From Vicugna pacos (lineage: Eukaryota > Chordata > Mammalia > Artiodactyla > Camelidae): 64,000 bases of DNA. The stretch lies in NCBI RefSeq assembly GCF_048564905.1, contig NC_132992.1, positions 32,226,501-32,290,500 on the forward strand, written 5' to 3'. Positions within the stretch are counted from its first letter, which is position 1, and each line of letters starts with the position of its first letter. Shown one piece after another: positions 23,606-34,330 of this stretch. The notes beneath the pieces are model-generated. The model was not told the DNA's origin, searched no databases, and saw only the letters and a program-made list of their open reading frames with translations. A program made the translations under genes and the position numbers.

Positions 23606-24145
23606 ACAGACCTTTTTATCCAGTGTAAGTCTCCCCAGAAACCAGTGCCTTGGAATGTAGGAAGAAAAGTTACGATGATTGATAGTGAACAGTTTTATCT
23701 TACTGCCTGGAAGATAATAAATCTGTGAGCTTAAATCATAGTAGATTTTGGCTGCAGATTAAAAAAAAAAAAGCATACAGAATCCTGGGTGGCCATTTGT
23801 TCTCAAAAGTCGCCATAATCATAATAAATTGTATGTGTCATGTAACTTTAAGTCCACCTTAGATCCCCTGGCTGCATATGGCAAAAGGTAGATTGCAGCT
23901 CTGACATATCTGTTGTCAGTCTAATTACAATAAGTCTAAACAGGTAGGTTAGAATAATCAACCGTGTCAACACGCTATGCCATGACACAGGCAACCGGAG
24001 ATCAGCAATTTTCATTTCCTGTTCCGGTGCACAGCATCTCACAGCTCAGTGACCGGGCACGTGCCCTGTCAGACACAGGCCAGGCACTTAGACCTGAATC
24101 TGGGAGAGAACACAGCCCATTTCCCTCAGAGGCAGAGCTTCCGAC

Positions 24146-25043
24146 ATGCGGTTCCCTGGGCTGCTGAGAGTCGTCATAGCGTCCGTCTGGCTTGGTAAGG
24201 CTGGTGAGGCTGGTGAGGCTGGTGAGGCTGGTGAGGCTGGTGAGGCTGGTAAGGCTGGTGAGGCTGGTAAGGCTGGTGAGGCTGGTGAGGCTGGTGAGGC
24301 TGGTGAGGCTGGTAAGGCTGGCCGCGGGCGGTCTCAGGCTCCTCTCAGCTCCCACGCCGGGCGCAGGGCAGCTCACTGTTTCTGGTGGGGTCTAGGGGAG
24401 CTGAGTAGTGGGATTGGTGGTGGATTCAGAACTCTTAGTCCTACATCTGCTCCGTACAGTCTGCTGGGTACCACCAGGAGAATCAACCGAATTCTCCCTC
24501 TCTCTGTATATATATATATGTATATTTTTCCCTTTGTCTTTGTGCTTAATGTTATCAAAGCAACTTTCCTGGTTGACATTTGTCCAGCTGCACACGTCTA
24601 ACAGCAATCAATAGTAAGTTTGTGCTAGAAAAATCTTGCTTTCAAATATTGCACCCTGTAGTCTCTCTCTCTGTCTCTCTCTCTATATATATATGTATGC
24701 ATGCAATACATGTATATGTATATATAAATTTTTTTCCCCTCCAGGATCTGTCAAAGCCCAGAAGGTAACTCAAGACCAGCCAGCAATTTCTAGGCTGGAG
24801 AAGGAGGCGGCCACCTTGGACTGTATATATGAAGCTAAAGCTTACAGTTATTATTTATTCTGGTACAAACAAACACCTAGTGGGGAAATGCTTTTCCTCA
24901 TTCATCAGGAGTCTTACAATAAGCGAAATACAACAGAGGGTCGATATTTTTTGAACTTCCAGAAATCGGCCGGTTCCATCAGCCTCACCATCACAACCTT
25001 GCATCTCGGGGACTCAGCAGTGTATTTCTGTGCTCTGAGCGAC
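24146..25043 (+). CDS. TRAV19: TRAV19-like (TRAV14/DV4-related) V gene with repeat-expanded leader splice donor
   Basis: Leader exon 24146-24194 (MRFPGLLRVVIASVWLG) ends at GTAAGG. The intron, 24195-24744 (550 bp), is the longest leader intron here, and the V exon is 24745-25043. Mature start KAQKVTQDQPAIS. Cys23 (LDCIYE), Trp41 (LFWYKQTPSGEM), GRYFLNFQKS and DSAVYFCALSD are present. By eye, identity to human TRAV14/DV4 and TRAV19 is about equal; TRAV19 is preferred from its place between TRAV18 and TRAV20 and from the LLRxVIAS leader. The first donor lies inside the first unit of a 9-bp minisatellite whose every unit is another donor-like site. The RSS heptamer is damaged (CGCAGCA). The protein frame is intact, so the gene may be transcribed but join poorly. 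Confidence 0.85.
24194..24319 (+). repeat. Minisatellite of 14 x 9 bp at the TRAV19-like leader splice donor
   Basis: Fourteen perfect-length units of GGTGAGGCT or GGTAAGGCT. Units 1, 7, 9 and 14 are the GGTAAGGCT form and the other ten are GGTGAGGCT. Each unit contains G|GTGAGG or G|GTAAGG, a plausible 5' splice site. The 9-bp period keeps the reading frame, so use of a later donor would add Gly-Lys/Glu-Ala triplets to the leader. The G-pair spacing also fits a two-layer G-quadruplex motif. Confidence 0.97.
24541..24663 (+). repeat. Right arm of the inverted repeat pair, inside the TRAV19-like leader intron
   Basis: Reverse-complement partner of 23465-23605, about 80 percent similar by eye. 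Confidence 0.75.
24664..24735. repeat. (TC)n/(TA)n simple repeat
   Basis: A TC-rich then TA-rich tract that directly precedes the acceptor polypyrimidine tract of the TRAV19-like V exon. A smaller TA tract lies at 24507-24528. Confidence 0.85.
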
Positions 25044-25082
25044 CGCAGCAATGTGGGTGCCTGTGGGAGCCCCACGGAAACC
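25044..25082 (+). promoter_or_regulatory. Damaged V-RSS of TRAV19-like gene
   Basis: At the expected place the heptamer reads CGCAGCA (25044-25050), followed by an exact 23-bp spacer and nonamer ACGGAAACC (25074-25082). The second base of the CAC core is changed. Confidence 0.75.
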
Positions 25083-26589
25083 TCAGGTCTCAACGTGATC
25101 TCCCAGCTGTGAACACCTGGTTGAGAATCGCACTGTGGACAGAAAAGGGCAGAGGCTGTGCCATTGGGGGAAGATGGGTTAGAAGTGGAAAATTCACGCT
25201 AAGGGAAATGCGATCTGTGTAGCTCAGGGAATCTCTCTCTGATACATAGTGTCATTCATCTAAAGCATCTTTAGCTTCACTTCTTTATCTTGAAGTAGAT
25301 CATTTGGCAAAGTATTTTTTAAACTTTTTTATGGTGATGACATATTTTTAGATTCAGTACTATTTGGCCAAATATACACCTGAACTGTTAGACTCTCAGG
25401 TTCACTGCAGAAATACTTATGCATATTTTCTTATAGGAAGGCTTTTACTTCCACTTTAGCTTCTAATGACTCCAGATGGCCTCAGTTTCAGACAATCTTG
25501 CACCAAATATGTGCAGAATAGCTGTCACATAACATCTAAAACAGCAATGTCTCTGTGCTGCTGTTTGATAATATTAGGTGGGAGTTACCCTAGTGGATTT
25601 GTCTCCATCTGGAATTCCAGAAAGGAAGACAGTCCTCCTTGTATAAGGATTTTCTGCCCCTACTGTGCAAATAACAATGATCCCAATACAGGACAATTTT
25701 CCAGAAAAGAAAGCATGAGTGTGTGTGTGTGCGAGAGTGAGAGAGAGAGAAAAACAACAGAATTAGGTAGCCACGTCATCAGGAAATTAAGTAGTTAAAC
25801 AATTAAGTTTTGTAAATCACATGTATTGGAAGAACGTAGCTCGAGGCTTCCAGAGACAACTTTTCATGAAGAAAATGGATCTAAGCAGTTTACAAGGATG
25901 TAGATCAAAGAATTGAAACAAGAAAAATGTGTCCTCGAATGTGGCGCAGGAAACTGTATTGGTGAGACAGACTCAAAAGAGGATTCCCAACATTTAGCAA
26001 AAAAATTAAAAACACCAGAGCTAAAATAATCAATTATCCATCTTGTTTAATGTTTACTTCAATCTATTTCTACTTCTGAAGCACGAAGATGCTTCTAAGG
26101 CGTTTTGGAGAAGACGGCCTAGCAACGCAAACTGGCGGCAGTGTGAAGTCATGGTCCCTAATCGCTACTTGATCCCTAACATCCCCCAAATCACATCCTG
26201 TTTCCTTCATCACTGACATATCTCACCACAACAGCTATCTTACATTTTCTCGATCATCTCATATCTCTAATTCTTCTAACATCATCTTTACAATATTTTG
26301 CCTATAAGTAAATAAATGCCATTGGGAAGGAGAGCATTGTGTGCCCATAACTTGCTTTGTGCCTCCTTTGAGGTCACCTGAGCTGACCTCTTTATGGACA
26401 TAGTAATCACATTTATACTTGAAAGATAAAGAGGAATTTTTCGGGGTTATTCTGTACTAAGTTCTTATCCAGAATGACCTTAGCAGGGCACCCAGGGTAT
26501 TTCTAGATTATTCATTGCAAATAAACCAGGATTTGGGGGAACTGTATTCCACATCTTGTAGTAACCTATAGTGACAAAGAATATGAAAA

Positions 26590-26700
26590 GGAATATATGT
26601 AGGTACATGAATGACTGAAGCATTATGCGGTACACCAAAAATTGACACAACATTGTAAACTGACTATACTTCAATAAAAACTAAAAATTAAAAAACCCCC
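26590..26700 (+). mobile_element. L1 3'-end fragment, sense
   Basis: Resembles the artiodactyl L1 terminus (gacacaacattgtaaactga, ctatacttcaataaaaac) followed by an A-rich end. Confidence 0.6.
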
Positions 26701-27039
26701 AGAATTTATGGACATGGGTTATACCTGGTTGGAAATGGAAAGTAACTAATGCAGGGTCTCTAGGGATGCGATCAGCAAAGGTATAAAACCTGAACGATCA
26801 CAAGCCTAAATGGCTTCCTGCTGCAGCCTGTGCTGCTGCAGTTGACCTTTGCCCTGCTGCGCCCTTGTCTGTGCTGCTGTTGAAAAAGAGGCTTTAGGAA
26901 GCTTCGTTGGAAGATTTAGGACCTCCCAGAGGCAGACTGACTCTGCAGCTCTGTCTTGTTTGTAGCCTTGCTCTCGGGAAGCCCCCGTGTGTCTCCTCCT
27001 GGTCACTGCCATCCTTCCAGGGAAACCACATCCCATGGA

Positions 27040-27235
27040 TAGACTGGCTTTGTCCATTTTTGAACACTGTACAAATAGGATAATATAGTTGGGATTTTTT
27101 TTTGATATGCTCTTCTCAGTATTATGTTTCTAAGATTCATACATGTTTTGTGCAGTTTAGTTGGTTTATTCTCATTGTTGCGTGAATATATCACAGTTTA
27201 TTTACGTATCTGTCTTAATGGTTCTTGGGACTCCA
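27040..27235 (-). mobile_element. L1M 3'UTR-like fragment, antisense
   Basis: Follows the common L1M 3' region in reverse: tccatttttgaacactgtac, ttctaagattcatacatgtt, tgcgtgaatatatcacag. Confidence 0.5.
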
Positions 27236-27594
27236 GGGACTCGTTTCAAACTCTTTGAGCCAATCTTTTGAATCTTCCCTAACTTAGCTTGAGGAAGATT
27301 GAAAAAGACACACGATGGCAGCTTCACTCCTATTCTCTCTGACTCCTCAGTGAATCATCAGTTTTCTCAAGTATCGTCATTATGGATAATAGGCTAAGGA
27401 AAACAACAACAAAAAAAAGGGCTTTGTGTATGTTTTGCAAGCATCTCCAAACATGTCTGTTTGTGGTCTGTCTTCATGTGTTCTCATGTATTGAAATCTC
27501 TCTCCAAAATCCAAGACAAAAGGGACTGTAGCAATTAATGTTTTTTGCAATTAGTATGTTTTCTCATACCTACACTGATATCAATACTGAAGTA

Positions 27595-27730
27595 TAGACT
27601 TAAAAATTCCTGTTGTGCCTATAACTGTGAGCTCCACAGGGCCAGGAAGCAGGTTTGCATTGCATATTACACAGTCCATGGCACAGAGTGGTTGCACATT
27701 AAATATCTGTGGATCGAAGAAGAATGAATT
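27595..27730 (+). mobile_element. L2 LINE 3' end
   Basis: Contains gtgagctccacagggccagg, catggcacagagtgg and ttaaatatctgtgg..gaatgaatt, in the order of the L2 3' terminus. Confidence 0.65.
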
Positions 27731-29299
27731 AATTGATACATACCATCAACAGATACGGAGCGTCTGCCCTTTGGATGCTGCTAGATAATTATGGATCAGT
27801 TACTCTTGCATTTGGCCATGTCTCATCACCATGAGAACATGCCTTCTGTTTGCATGCGCCATCATTCCCCTTCCTGTTGGTACAGATCTTCCTCATATGC
27901 CACTATTTCCAGGTTTGCAATTTAGATGGTCTCCCTCTTACTGGCATTGACAGTCATTTTTTATTACCTGAGTCTGCAGGAAGGTGTATAATTCATTTTC
28001 TTGTGGACTTGGAAGTCTTGCCTATTGGCGTATGCCGATTCTTCTAGATTTCAGCAGGTGATGACATCCCCCGCTGGACTGTTGCTTTTCTGCTTTCATT
28101 TCTAGAGCTTTTATCTTAGAATTTCAGCCTTAAATATTTACTTCCTGTGGCTAGAGATAGGAGCCCTGTAAAGCTAAGGATGGTAGTGGATGGAGCGGGA
28201 GGCAGTGGAACAGGCTGAAACAAAATCACAGCTAACTTAGTTCTCTTTGAGCCCTAATACGTTTCCTTTCCATCCTCATGTGTGGGGCACAAAGGACGTG
28301 GCGTTTGTACAGTAGATACTCTCCATACACTAGGTGTTGTCCGTGATCCAGTCAAATGGGGTGAAACTCTCTGTCGTCATTTACCTTTACCATTCCCATG
28401 ACTTGCTCTGCCTCCTTGTATAGTTTTTTCTTTCATGTCTAGTGACCTGGGCTTGGGGTGGATACTTCCTACTACTGGGAATCTTAAACTCTAAGACAGA
28501 AAAACCCAATGTGCCTGTTTTTCTAATTTCCTAATCCTGGTTCCAAAGAGTGAATTATTTCAATCAAGGACACTTTTAAGCTCCTGGATTCTCTATCCTT
28601 AAGAAACCTGTTAGACAGTTTTATCCCCAGTTGTAACATTGGCACTTTCAGAATCCTCCGACGAGAGAGCAGTCAGGGCTCTGCCCTGGGGCCAGTGGGA
28701 AGGAGAGTCACTGCATCTCGGGGGAAATGAACAATTTGACCTTGGGATGGTGACTGTGAATAAAAGTTAGATGGAATCATGTAATTTCAGCAAAAAGTAG
28801 TAAGAAAATGGGGGGATTTTCATTCTTGGGACAATTTGTAGAGAATATTCTCTTCTTTAAGAAACACATGCTCCATTTTAGTAAAGAAGTTACAGACAAG
28901 GAAGGAAAATCTCACTTTTGGTTCAGTTTGATGACTTACAGATGGATAGGCATTTTTCTCGGAGAATTTTAAAGTTTAAAAGACTGTGAACATCAGAAAA
29001 GATTACAGTTATCCTTGACCATATGATAGATGTAACCATTTCCCAAATCTATACTAGAAAACATTGCCCTGTAATTCATGGCAGAGGATTCCAGAGGCTG
29101 ATGAGTTGAGAAGGGTTTGGTTTGGGTACTGTATTTTTAACTTTGCTTTTTAGGTAGAGAAATTATAATGGGTATAAAAGGGAAATTTCAGGCTCAAAGG
29201 GTAAAATGATTTTTCCCTCTTCTATGGGAAGTTTGCTTTGAGCTTCTTACTTGATCCTAGCAAGCAGGCAAAGCTTAAGGCTAAGACAATGGTATATTC

Positions 29300-30650
29300 C
29301 GCTTTTAAAAGATCTTTTAAAAATATACATTATAAAGATCAACTCAAAATGGACCATGTACTTAAATGTAAAACATAAAACTATGAAACTTTCAGAAAAA
29401 AAAAATTAGGGAAAATCCTCAGGACTCGGAGCTAAATAAATCTTAGACCTGACACTAAAAGCATCACACACACACACACGGAACAGAATCAAAATTAAAT
29501 CAGAGCCTTTTCCTCTGCAAAAGACCCTGGTAAGGATATGAAACAGAAAAGCTACAGACTGGGAGTAAATATTTACAAACCTTGTATTTGACAGGGGATT
29601 TGTATCTAGAATATGTAACGAACTCTCAAAACGAAGTGATAAAACAACCAAAACAACCAATCAGAAAATGGGCGAAAGACCTGAATAGCTGTTCCCCTAA
29701 GGAAGACGTATGGATCGCAAGTCAGCACATGGGAAGATGCTCGGCATCATTAGCGCTCAGAGAAATGCAAATTAAAACCACCATGAAACATCACTACACA
29801 ACTATCGGGGGGGCTAAAATAAAAAACAGTGATAACATCAAATTCTGGCAAACATGTGGGGAAGACTGGATCATCATAAATTGCTGGTGGGGATGTAAAT
29901 GGTACGGGCACTCTGGAAAGTGGCAGTTTGTTACATAATTAAACATGCAGTTGCACACTTAGACACTTAGGTAAATAAAGATTTTATTCACATAAAAACC
30001 TGTCCCTGAATATTCATAACAGCTTTATTCTTAGCCGCCAAACTGTGCAAGCCACCAGAATGTCCCCGGGGGGGTGACTGGTTAACTGTCCAACTGCAGC
30101 ACATCCACACCATGGAAAACCACTCAGAAAGAAGAGGAAACAAACAGGCTGGGCACACACAGCAACGTGAATAGATCTCATGCTTTTGTTAATCACACGC
30201 AGTCAAGAAAACCTCAAGGGTTACCTCTATATAATGCCATTCATATAACAGTATTAAAATAACAAAACTGCAGGGATAGAAGAACAGGTAAGTGATGTCA
30301 GGGGTTACTGAATGGGGGAGGGGGTGGGCGTGGCTACAAACCGGCAGCCTGAGGGAGCCTGTGGTTATGAAACAGCTGTGCGTCTTGATTGCGGTAATGA
30401 ATCCATACGTGAGCTGCACAAGCACACATGGACCCACACATGTGTAAAACTGCATAGAAACACGCACACACACACATGACTGTATGTAGAACTGTGGAAA
30501 TCTAAACAAGCTTTGCGGGTTGTACTGACATTAATTTCCTGGTTTGCATACTGCTGGAGGAGACTGGAACGGTACACAAGAGCTCCCTGTGCAGTTTTTG
30601 AAAACTTCCATGAATCTATAATTATTTCAAATTTAAAATGTTTTTAAATT
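29300..30650 (+). mobile_element. L1 ORF2 3' fragment, sense
   Basis: An open frame at 29582-29938 reads PIRKWAKDLN, LREMQIKTTMKHH and INCWWGCKW, the familiar C-terminal part of mammalian L1 ORF2 protein. Sequence before and after (IQ-like tracts, then a 3'UTR-like tail to about 30650) belongs with it. 5'-truncated and long dead. Confidence 0.85.
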
Positions 30651-31744
30651 ACACAAAATTGTCATAAAACTCACAATCATGTATCATCTCCTTGGGCTCA
30701 GCTCCTTGGTTCTTCCAGTGTCTACCTCACAGAGAGCTCCTGCCCTAATCTTGTAGTTACCTTTTTTCCCATCTCTCCAAGAAACACATTCAGAAACAGA
30801 GAAAAGCTACTTTTTTAATGTGACTTGTAAGAGTCAGAGTTTGCTAAGTATGGCTAGACAAAATCAAATCAGCGATGAGAAAACGGATGCAAGTTAGTGT
30901 AACGATTTTTAGATCACTAGTAAATGATCAAACTTTATAAGAAAAATTCAAAGAACAGCAAACCCCTGGCTCACACTGTCAGTGCGATAAATTCTGTACC
31001 GCTTACCTTCTCCTGTCACAGAGTGGGTGAGGGATGAGTGACATGAAAGCAGCGCATCTGAGAGTGGATGCTCTTTTACTGGCTGCAGCTAATGCACTCA
31101 AGTCTAAAGTCAGCAACATAAACACACGTTCAATATGACAAAATCCAGTGGAGTGTCACAGAATCAACTTAAGCGATGCTAGTTTTGCCATAATCATCCA
31201 TCTGCCTCCACCTCCACCCTGTAACTTCCTGATCTCCAAGGTCTAGGATGGAGAGCTCTCTTCCCTCTGCCGTGCTCTTCCTTCCCTCCCTCCCTCTGAA
31301 AGTCTGTCAAGTTTCCAACTCTGAGTTTTAGTCACACTTGGTCCCTGTAGCCAGGTATAAGATTATTTGCAGAAATAGATTTCTTAACTTACGTTTCCAA
31401 TTTTCTGTCGAAGAGGTTTCCAGACATAGCCACGGCTGTTCCATCCCCGCCCCCTCCTTTTCAGCACTCTAGTTCTTCTAAGTCTCACCTGCTGAGATCC
31501 TTGCATATTACAAAGAGAAACATAATGCACTAAACCTATGCCTGGGTTCAACTCTTTTATAACTTCTGGTAGCAGTTTAGCTTCAAAGAGCATTGAAGGA
31601 ACAATGAAACCATTAAAAGTGCAGGCAGAGAATGCCTGATTACGGCTTTATACCGCATTTATTCTCTGCCCACCGGTATCAAAATGTCCTTCCCACAGTC
31701 TCTGGAGGTGGCGTGGAGGGGGGACCGTGAGGTTGTGCTTGTGA

Positions 31745-31758
31745 GCACCCGGTGGCAG
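31745..31758 (+). promoter_or_regulatory. CTCF-like motif upstream of TRAV20
   Basis: GCACCCGGTGGCAG, 12 of 14 bases agreeing with CCACCAGGTGGCAG, forward orientation, about 190 bp before the start codon. Confidence 0.5.
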
Positions 31759-31947
31759 TGGTTCCGTCCCTCTCGTGCCACAAGCGCCTCAAGCATCAAA
31801 AGCATTCACTCTTGAGAGGATTTGCTCTCGAGCCGCCAACAGAAAGGCTCTCCGGTGCATCAAAGAACGAGAACGAAGACACAGAAACAGTTCCTCCGAG
31901 GAGAAGGTTTGGAATCATTAAAGTTGTATCAAGACTGAGATACCAGG

Positions 31948-32448
31948 ATGGAGAACGTGCTGGGATGTGCATTCATAGACTTGTGGCTTCAGCTTGGCAG
32001 TAAGTCGGAAGTTAAGAGGTGAGAACACAAGGGCACATTTGTCCAGAGCTGAGAAGAAAAGTGGGTTTAATCTCAGCTCATCCCAGGTTTCTTGGTGGAA
32101 TTCTTCAAAACTGCCAAACTGAAAGCTTTGTTTCATTTCTGATTTTGTTTTCCTGAACAGGGTTGAGCGGAGAAGACCAGGTGGAGCAGCGTCCTCAGAC
32201 CCTGAAAGTCCAGGAGGGAGAGGACAGCCGCAGCCTCAGCTGCAGCTACACGGCCAGCTCTTTCAGGGGAATGCAGTGGTTCAGACTAGATCCCGGGAAG
32301 GGCCCCGAACTCCTCTTCCTTCTGCTCTCAGTTGGGGATGAAAAGCAGAGCGAAAGACTAAGAGCCACAGTGTCAAAGAATGGAAGTTCTCTGCACATCG
32401 CAGCCCCTAAACCTGAAGACTCAGCCGCTTCCCTCTGCGCTGTGGAGG
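31948..32448 (+). CDS. TRAV20: TRAV20-like V gene
   Basis: Leader exon 31948-31999 ([17 protein letters not shown], nearly the human TRAV20 leader) ends at GTAAGT. Intron 32000-32160, V exon 32161-32448. Mature part [20 protein letters not shown]. Cys23 (LSCSYT), Trp41 ([16 protein letters not shown]) and the FR3 ending [20 protein letters not shown] are present. The group call is strong. Two features weaken function: the conserved tyrosine before Cys104 is a serine (ASLC instead of TYLC), and the RSS heptamer is CACCGCG. Frame and splice sites are intact. Confidence 0.9.
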
Positions 32449-32487
32449 CACCGCGCTCCCCAGGCAGCTGCAGTCTGTGCCCAAACC
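32449..32487 (+). promoter_or_regulatory. V-RSS of TRAV20, weakened heptamer
   Basis: Heptamer CACCGCG (32449-32455) keeps CAC but loses AGTG. Exact 23-bp spacer, nonamer GCCCAAACC (32479-32487). Confidence 0.85.
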
Positions 32488-33459
32488 CTGCAGCTGGGGC
32501 TCCGGAGTGAGCGCACCTCTGTTATTGTCCCTTCTCGAAGAAGTATTACTTAGAGATGGCAGAGATGACTGTTCATTCTGGCCAGGGTCCTGGACAGTCC
32601 CGCTTGTGTGTTCACGGGTCAGTCTGCTCTTTTTAACAGCCCAGAGTTTCCCTCACATAGATTCAGAAGGGAGAGCTGTGCTGTGGGGAGTCTTGGTTGC
32701 TAGCCTTGGGCCACGTGAAAAGAGACTGCACAGGAATGCACACTCTTCCCTGAAATACGATGTTTTTGCATTCTCTTCTAATAATTTGGTTACGTGTCTG
32801 TAAGTGAATCTTTCTCTTTTTTTTTTAGTAGTTTTTGTAAATGAATCTTTCCATTTTAATATAGTCTTCTTGAAGCCCGCATCTCCACCAGCCCCATTTC
32901 TACATTTGTCTTCTCCTTAATAATCAAATTAGCTGACTGTCTATACTTACTGTCTCCATTTCCTCAACTCTCATTCCTCTCCACCTTGAACCTGGCCTCT
33001 GTAAGCATCGCTCCAAGAGAAAGTCTCTCTTTAACACAGTGGCTTTGGTGGTGATAAAGCAGAAGGTTATTTTTCAGCCTCATCTTGTCTGAGATTCCCG
33101 ACTGTTTCTTTTCCCTTCTCTTTAAAAATACATATTCTTTTAATGAGAATAATACTCTCATATATTTACAAATTCAAATAGCATTCTTTTGTTTTTCCTT
33201 TTTTTTTTTTTGTCTCACTCCTCCACACACTCCAGTCTTGCCCACCCGATGGAACCACTTTTCATTCTCAGATGATGGCACTGACGTTTATCTCGGTATT
33301 TAAAATGACTGTTTCTTTGCTTTTCCTCTGTGCTCTCTCTCTTTTGGTAATTACGATATGTCAATATATAATATATACAATAAAGTGCACAAAACTTAAG
33401 CTTAAAACTCAATGAAACCTTATACTTGCTAATATCTATATGCGTGGTATATGTTCTCA

Positions 33460-33655
33460 TATCCGGTTTTCTTCACTCAAAATAATATAATTGCAATTTA
33501 TTAATGTTGCTTTGTGTATCATTGTTTGTTCTTTTTTATTGATGTGTAGAGTTCCTCTGTATAAATGTCTAGCAATTTAATTATCCGTTCTCCTTGAAAC
33601 AGACATTTAGGTTGTTTGGATTGTTTACAATGTGGTCCCATTATGAAAAAAGGCT
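33460..33655 (-). mobile_element. L1M 3' region fragment, antisense
   Basis: Typical reverse L1M sequence: ttcactcaaaataatataat, attgatgtgtagagttcctc, tttaggttgtttggattg. Confidence 0.5.
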
Positions 33656-33859
33656 TCGTATCAGAAAAAAAAAAACACCCAGATTTTTTCCTTCTTATGT
33701 GTGGAAAAACTAGTTCTTCCCTACTATGTCTTTCTTTCCTGTGAGTCTCCTTTACTCCTCACACGAAACACTCACACTTCTGACACTTCTGGTTACCAAA
33801 TGAGTGGTGGTGTTTCCCCACACCAAGCAATTCTCTGCAACCCCACCTGAGTGCCCTAA

Positions 33860-34330
33860 CACTCAACTCAATTCTGACACTTTCTACCCAGACAAAGGAT
33901 CAGATCCCATGGGTTAAAGCCTCAGTCCCATGAGACCGCTCCCACCCCACCCACTGCACACATTTCAGATGCCAGTTGCAAGCCCAGGTGATCGTCTGTG
34001 CTTCTGACCCACCAGCTATAGATTGAAGGTCCCTCCCCGCAGAAAACCCTGGGCTCCATTAATATTCTAGAGTAGCTCACAGAACTCAGAGAACAGTTTA
34101 CTTATGTTTACATATTTATTATAAAAATATGGTAAAGAATGCAGACAAATACCTAGTGGAAGAGACATGTAGGACAAGGTTTGTGGGAAGAAGTGTGGAG
34201 CTGCCAGGCCTTCAGCAGGGACCACTCTCCCAGCACCTCCGCATGTCCGCCCACCCGGAAGCTCTCCGGCCCCCCTCAGGGTCCCCAGGAGGTCCAGCAG
34301 TGGACCTGTGGGAAAGGGAGAGGGACTTCC
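33860..34330. mobile_element. Possible LTR-type fossil, family unassigned
   Basis: Reads like an old LTR-class repeat seen widely in mammals (agctcacagaactcagagaa, cagcacctccgcatgt, acccggaagctctccgg). Eroded, without coding content; age probably old. Family and exact ends not determined. Confidence 0.3.

Larger units (their letters stand above)
25110..31740. other. Gene-poor interval between TRAV19 and TRAV20
   Basis: At 6.6 kb this is among the largest gene gaps in the window. No V exon or V relic found. It holds a (GT)n/(GA)n tract (25715-25752), L1 3' pieces, an L2 end and a larger L1 ORF2 3' fragment (separate entries). The rest is unclassified. Confidence 0.55.

Noticed and set aside
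24194-24319. CRISPR-like direct repeats
   Set aside because: The units are contiguous 9-mers without spacers in a mammalian locus, so this is a minisatellite.
24192-24376. Long repetitive open frames through the minisatellite on both strands (Val-Arg-Leu and Leu-Thr-Ser repeats)
   Set aside because: Any 9-bp array gives such frames. There is no start context, conserved domain or independent gene structure; the array is explained by the TRAV19-like intron.
24745-25043. Naming this V exon TRAV14/DV4
   Set aside because: Similarity to TRAV14/DV4 and TRAV19 is about equal by eye. Position between TRAV18 and TRAV20 and the leader favour TRAV19. A tree with all camelid members would decide.
25466-25798. 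110-codon open frame downstream of the TRAV19-like gene
   Set aside because: No V features or known domain, and it ends in a GT/GA simple repeat.
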